Source of the DNA: Prorocentrum cordatum
Lineage: Eukaryota; Sar; Dinophyceae; Prorocentrales; Prorocentraceae
Length of the DNA: 64,000 bases
Assembly (NCBI GenBank): GCA_963575745.1
Contig: CAUYUJ010020170.1
Span: 778,513 to 842,512, forward strand
Direction of reading: 5' to 3'
Shown here: piece after piece, positions 63,931-64,000 of the stretch
How positions within the stretch are numbered: the stretch's first letter is position 1
Layout: the number at the start of each line of letters is the position of its first letter
Position numbers and translations under genes: made by a program
The notes under the pieces: generated by a model
The model's database searches: none
What the model was told of the DNA's origin: nothing
The model's input: only the letters and a program-made list of their open reading frames with translations

Positions 63931-64000
63931 CAATTGTTGCCCCAAAAAAGCCCTTCGCTCTCTCGGGTATATTGCTCATGGAGCAGCGCCGGAATGCGGT

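Noticed and set aside
1-64000. tRNA, rRNA or snRNA genes
   Set aside because: I looked for T-loop-like GGTTCGA motifs with matching stems and for conserved rRNA blocks and found none convincing by eye; a tRNAscan or Infernal run would settle it.

Overview
The window reads as nuclear DNA of a dinoflagellate. The case rests on several things visible in the sequence: long, GC-rich, gene-poor DNA packed with microsatellites, minisatellites and satellites; debris of LINE, Ty1/copia and methyltransferase-carrying retroelements with the domain order I associate with dinoflagellates; and one multi-exon gene whose inferred introns start with GC or GA rather than GT, end in AG, and in one case are flanked by an 11-bp direct repeat. 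I cannot assign a genus. I saw no bacterial operon structure, rRNA, tRNA or CRISPR array.

Layout. 0-9.5 kb: purine/pyrimidine tracts, a palindromic GCGCGAA repeat in two copies, a 26-copy 77-bp satellite (2.23-4.18 kb), and an RNase H plus zinc-finger tail of a LINE (6.1-7.3 kb). 9.7-15.3 kb: a broken second LINE tail (10.0-11.15 kb), minisatellites, an intact open frame for a C5-cytosine-methyltransferase-like protein (12.4-13.3 kb), a 119-bp direct repeat, and a third, decayed RNase H fragment (14.1-14.7 kb). 15.3-23.7 kb: simple repeats, a hairpin element, and a higher-order array of about 0.9 kb built on a CTTGGGCC-type minisatellite. 24-29 kb: an alanine/GCC-rich tract, an N-terminal LINE-like coding fragment, and a 160-bp satellite. 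29.3-30.5 kb: a Ty1/copia RT-RNase H fragment with a frameshift and a lost catalytic Asp. 31-43 kb: minisatellites, several strong palindromes, a tetranucleotide array and a decayed minus-strand coding region (39.2-40.75 kb). 43.2-51.1 kb: a tandem segmental duplication of about 3.7-3.8 kb, with an inverted repeat pair at 41.0 and 47.0 kb. 52.1-55.6 kb (minus strand): a copia-type integrase remnant running into a LINE-type reverse transcriptase. 57.9-62.4 kb (plus strand): the best candidate for a real gene, a four-exon frame of 967 codons resembling a hAT-like transposase family. 62.4-64 kb: low-complexity DNA and a weak spliced-leader-like match.

How it works together: almost everything recognisable is mobile-element coding sequence in different states of decay (RNase H, RT, integrase, cytosine methyltransferase, hAT-like protein), embedded in tandem repeats. 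Nothing suggests a metabolic pathway. Exon models and family names come from reading motifs by eye; no searches were run.
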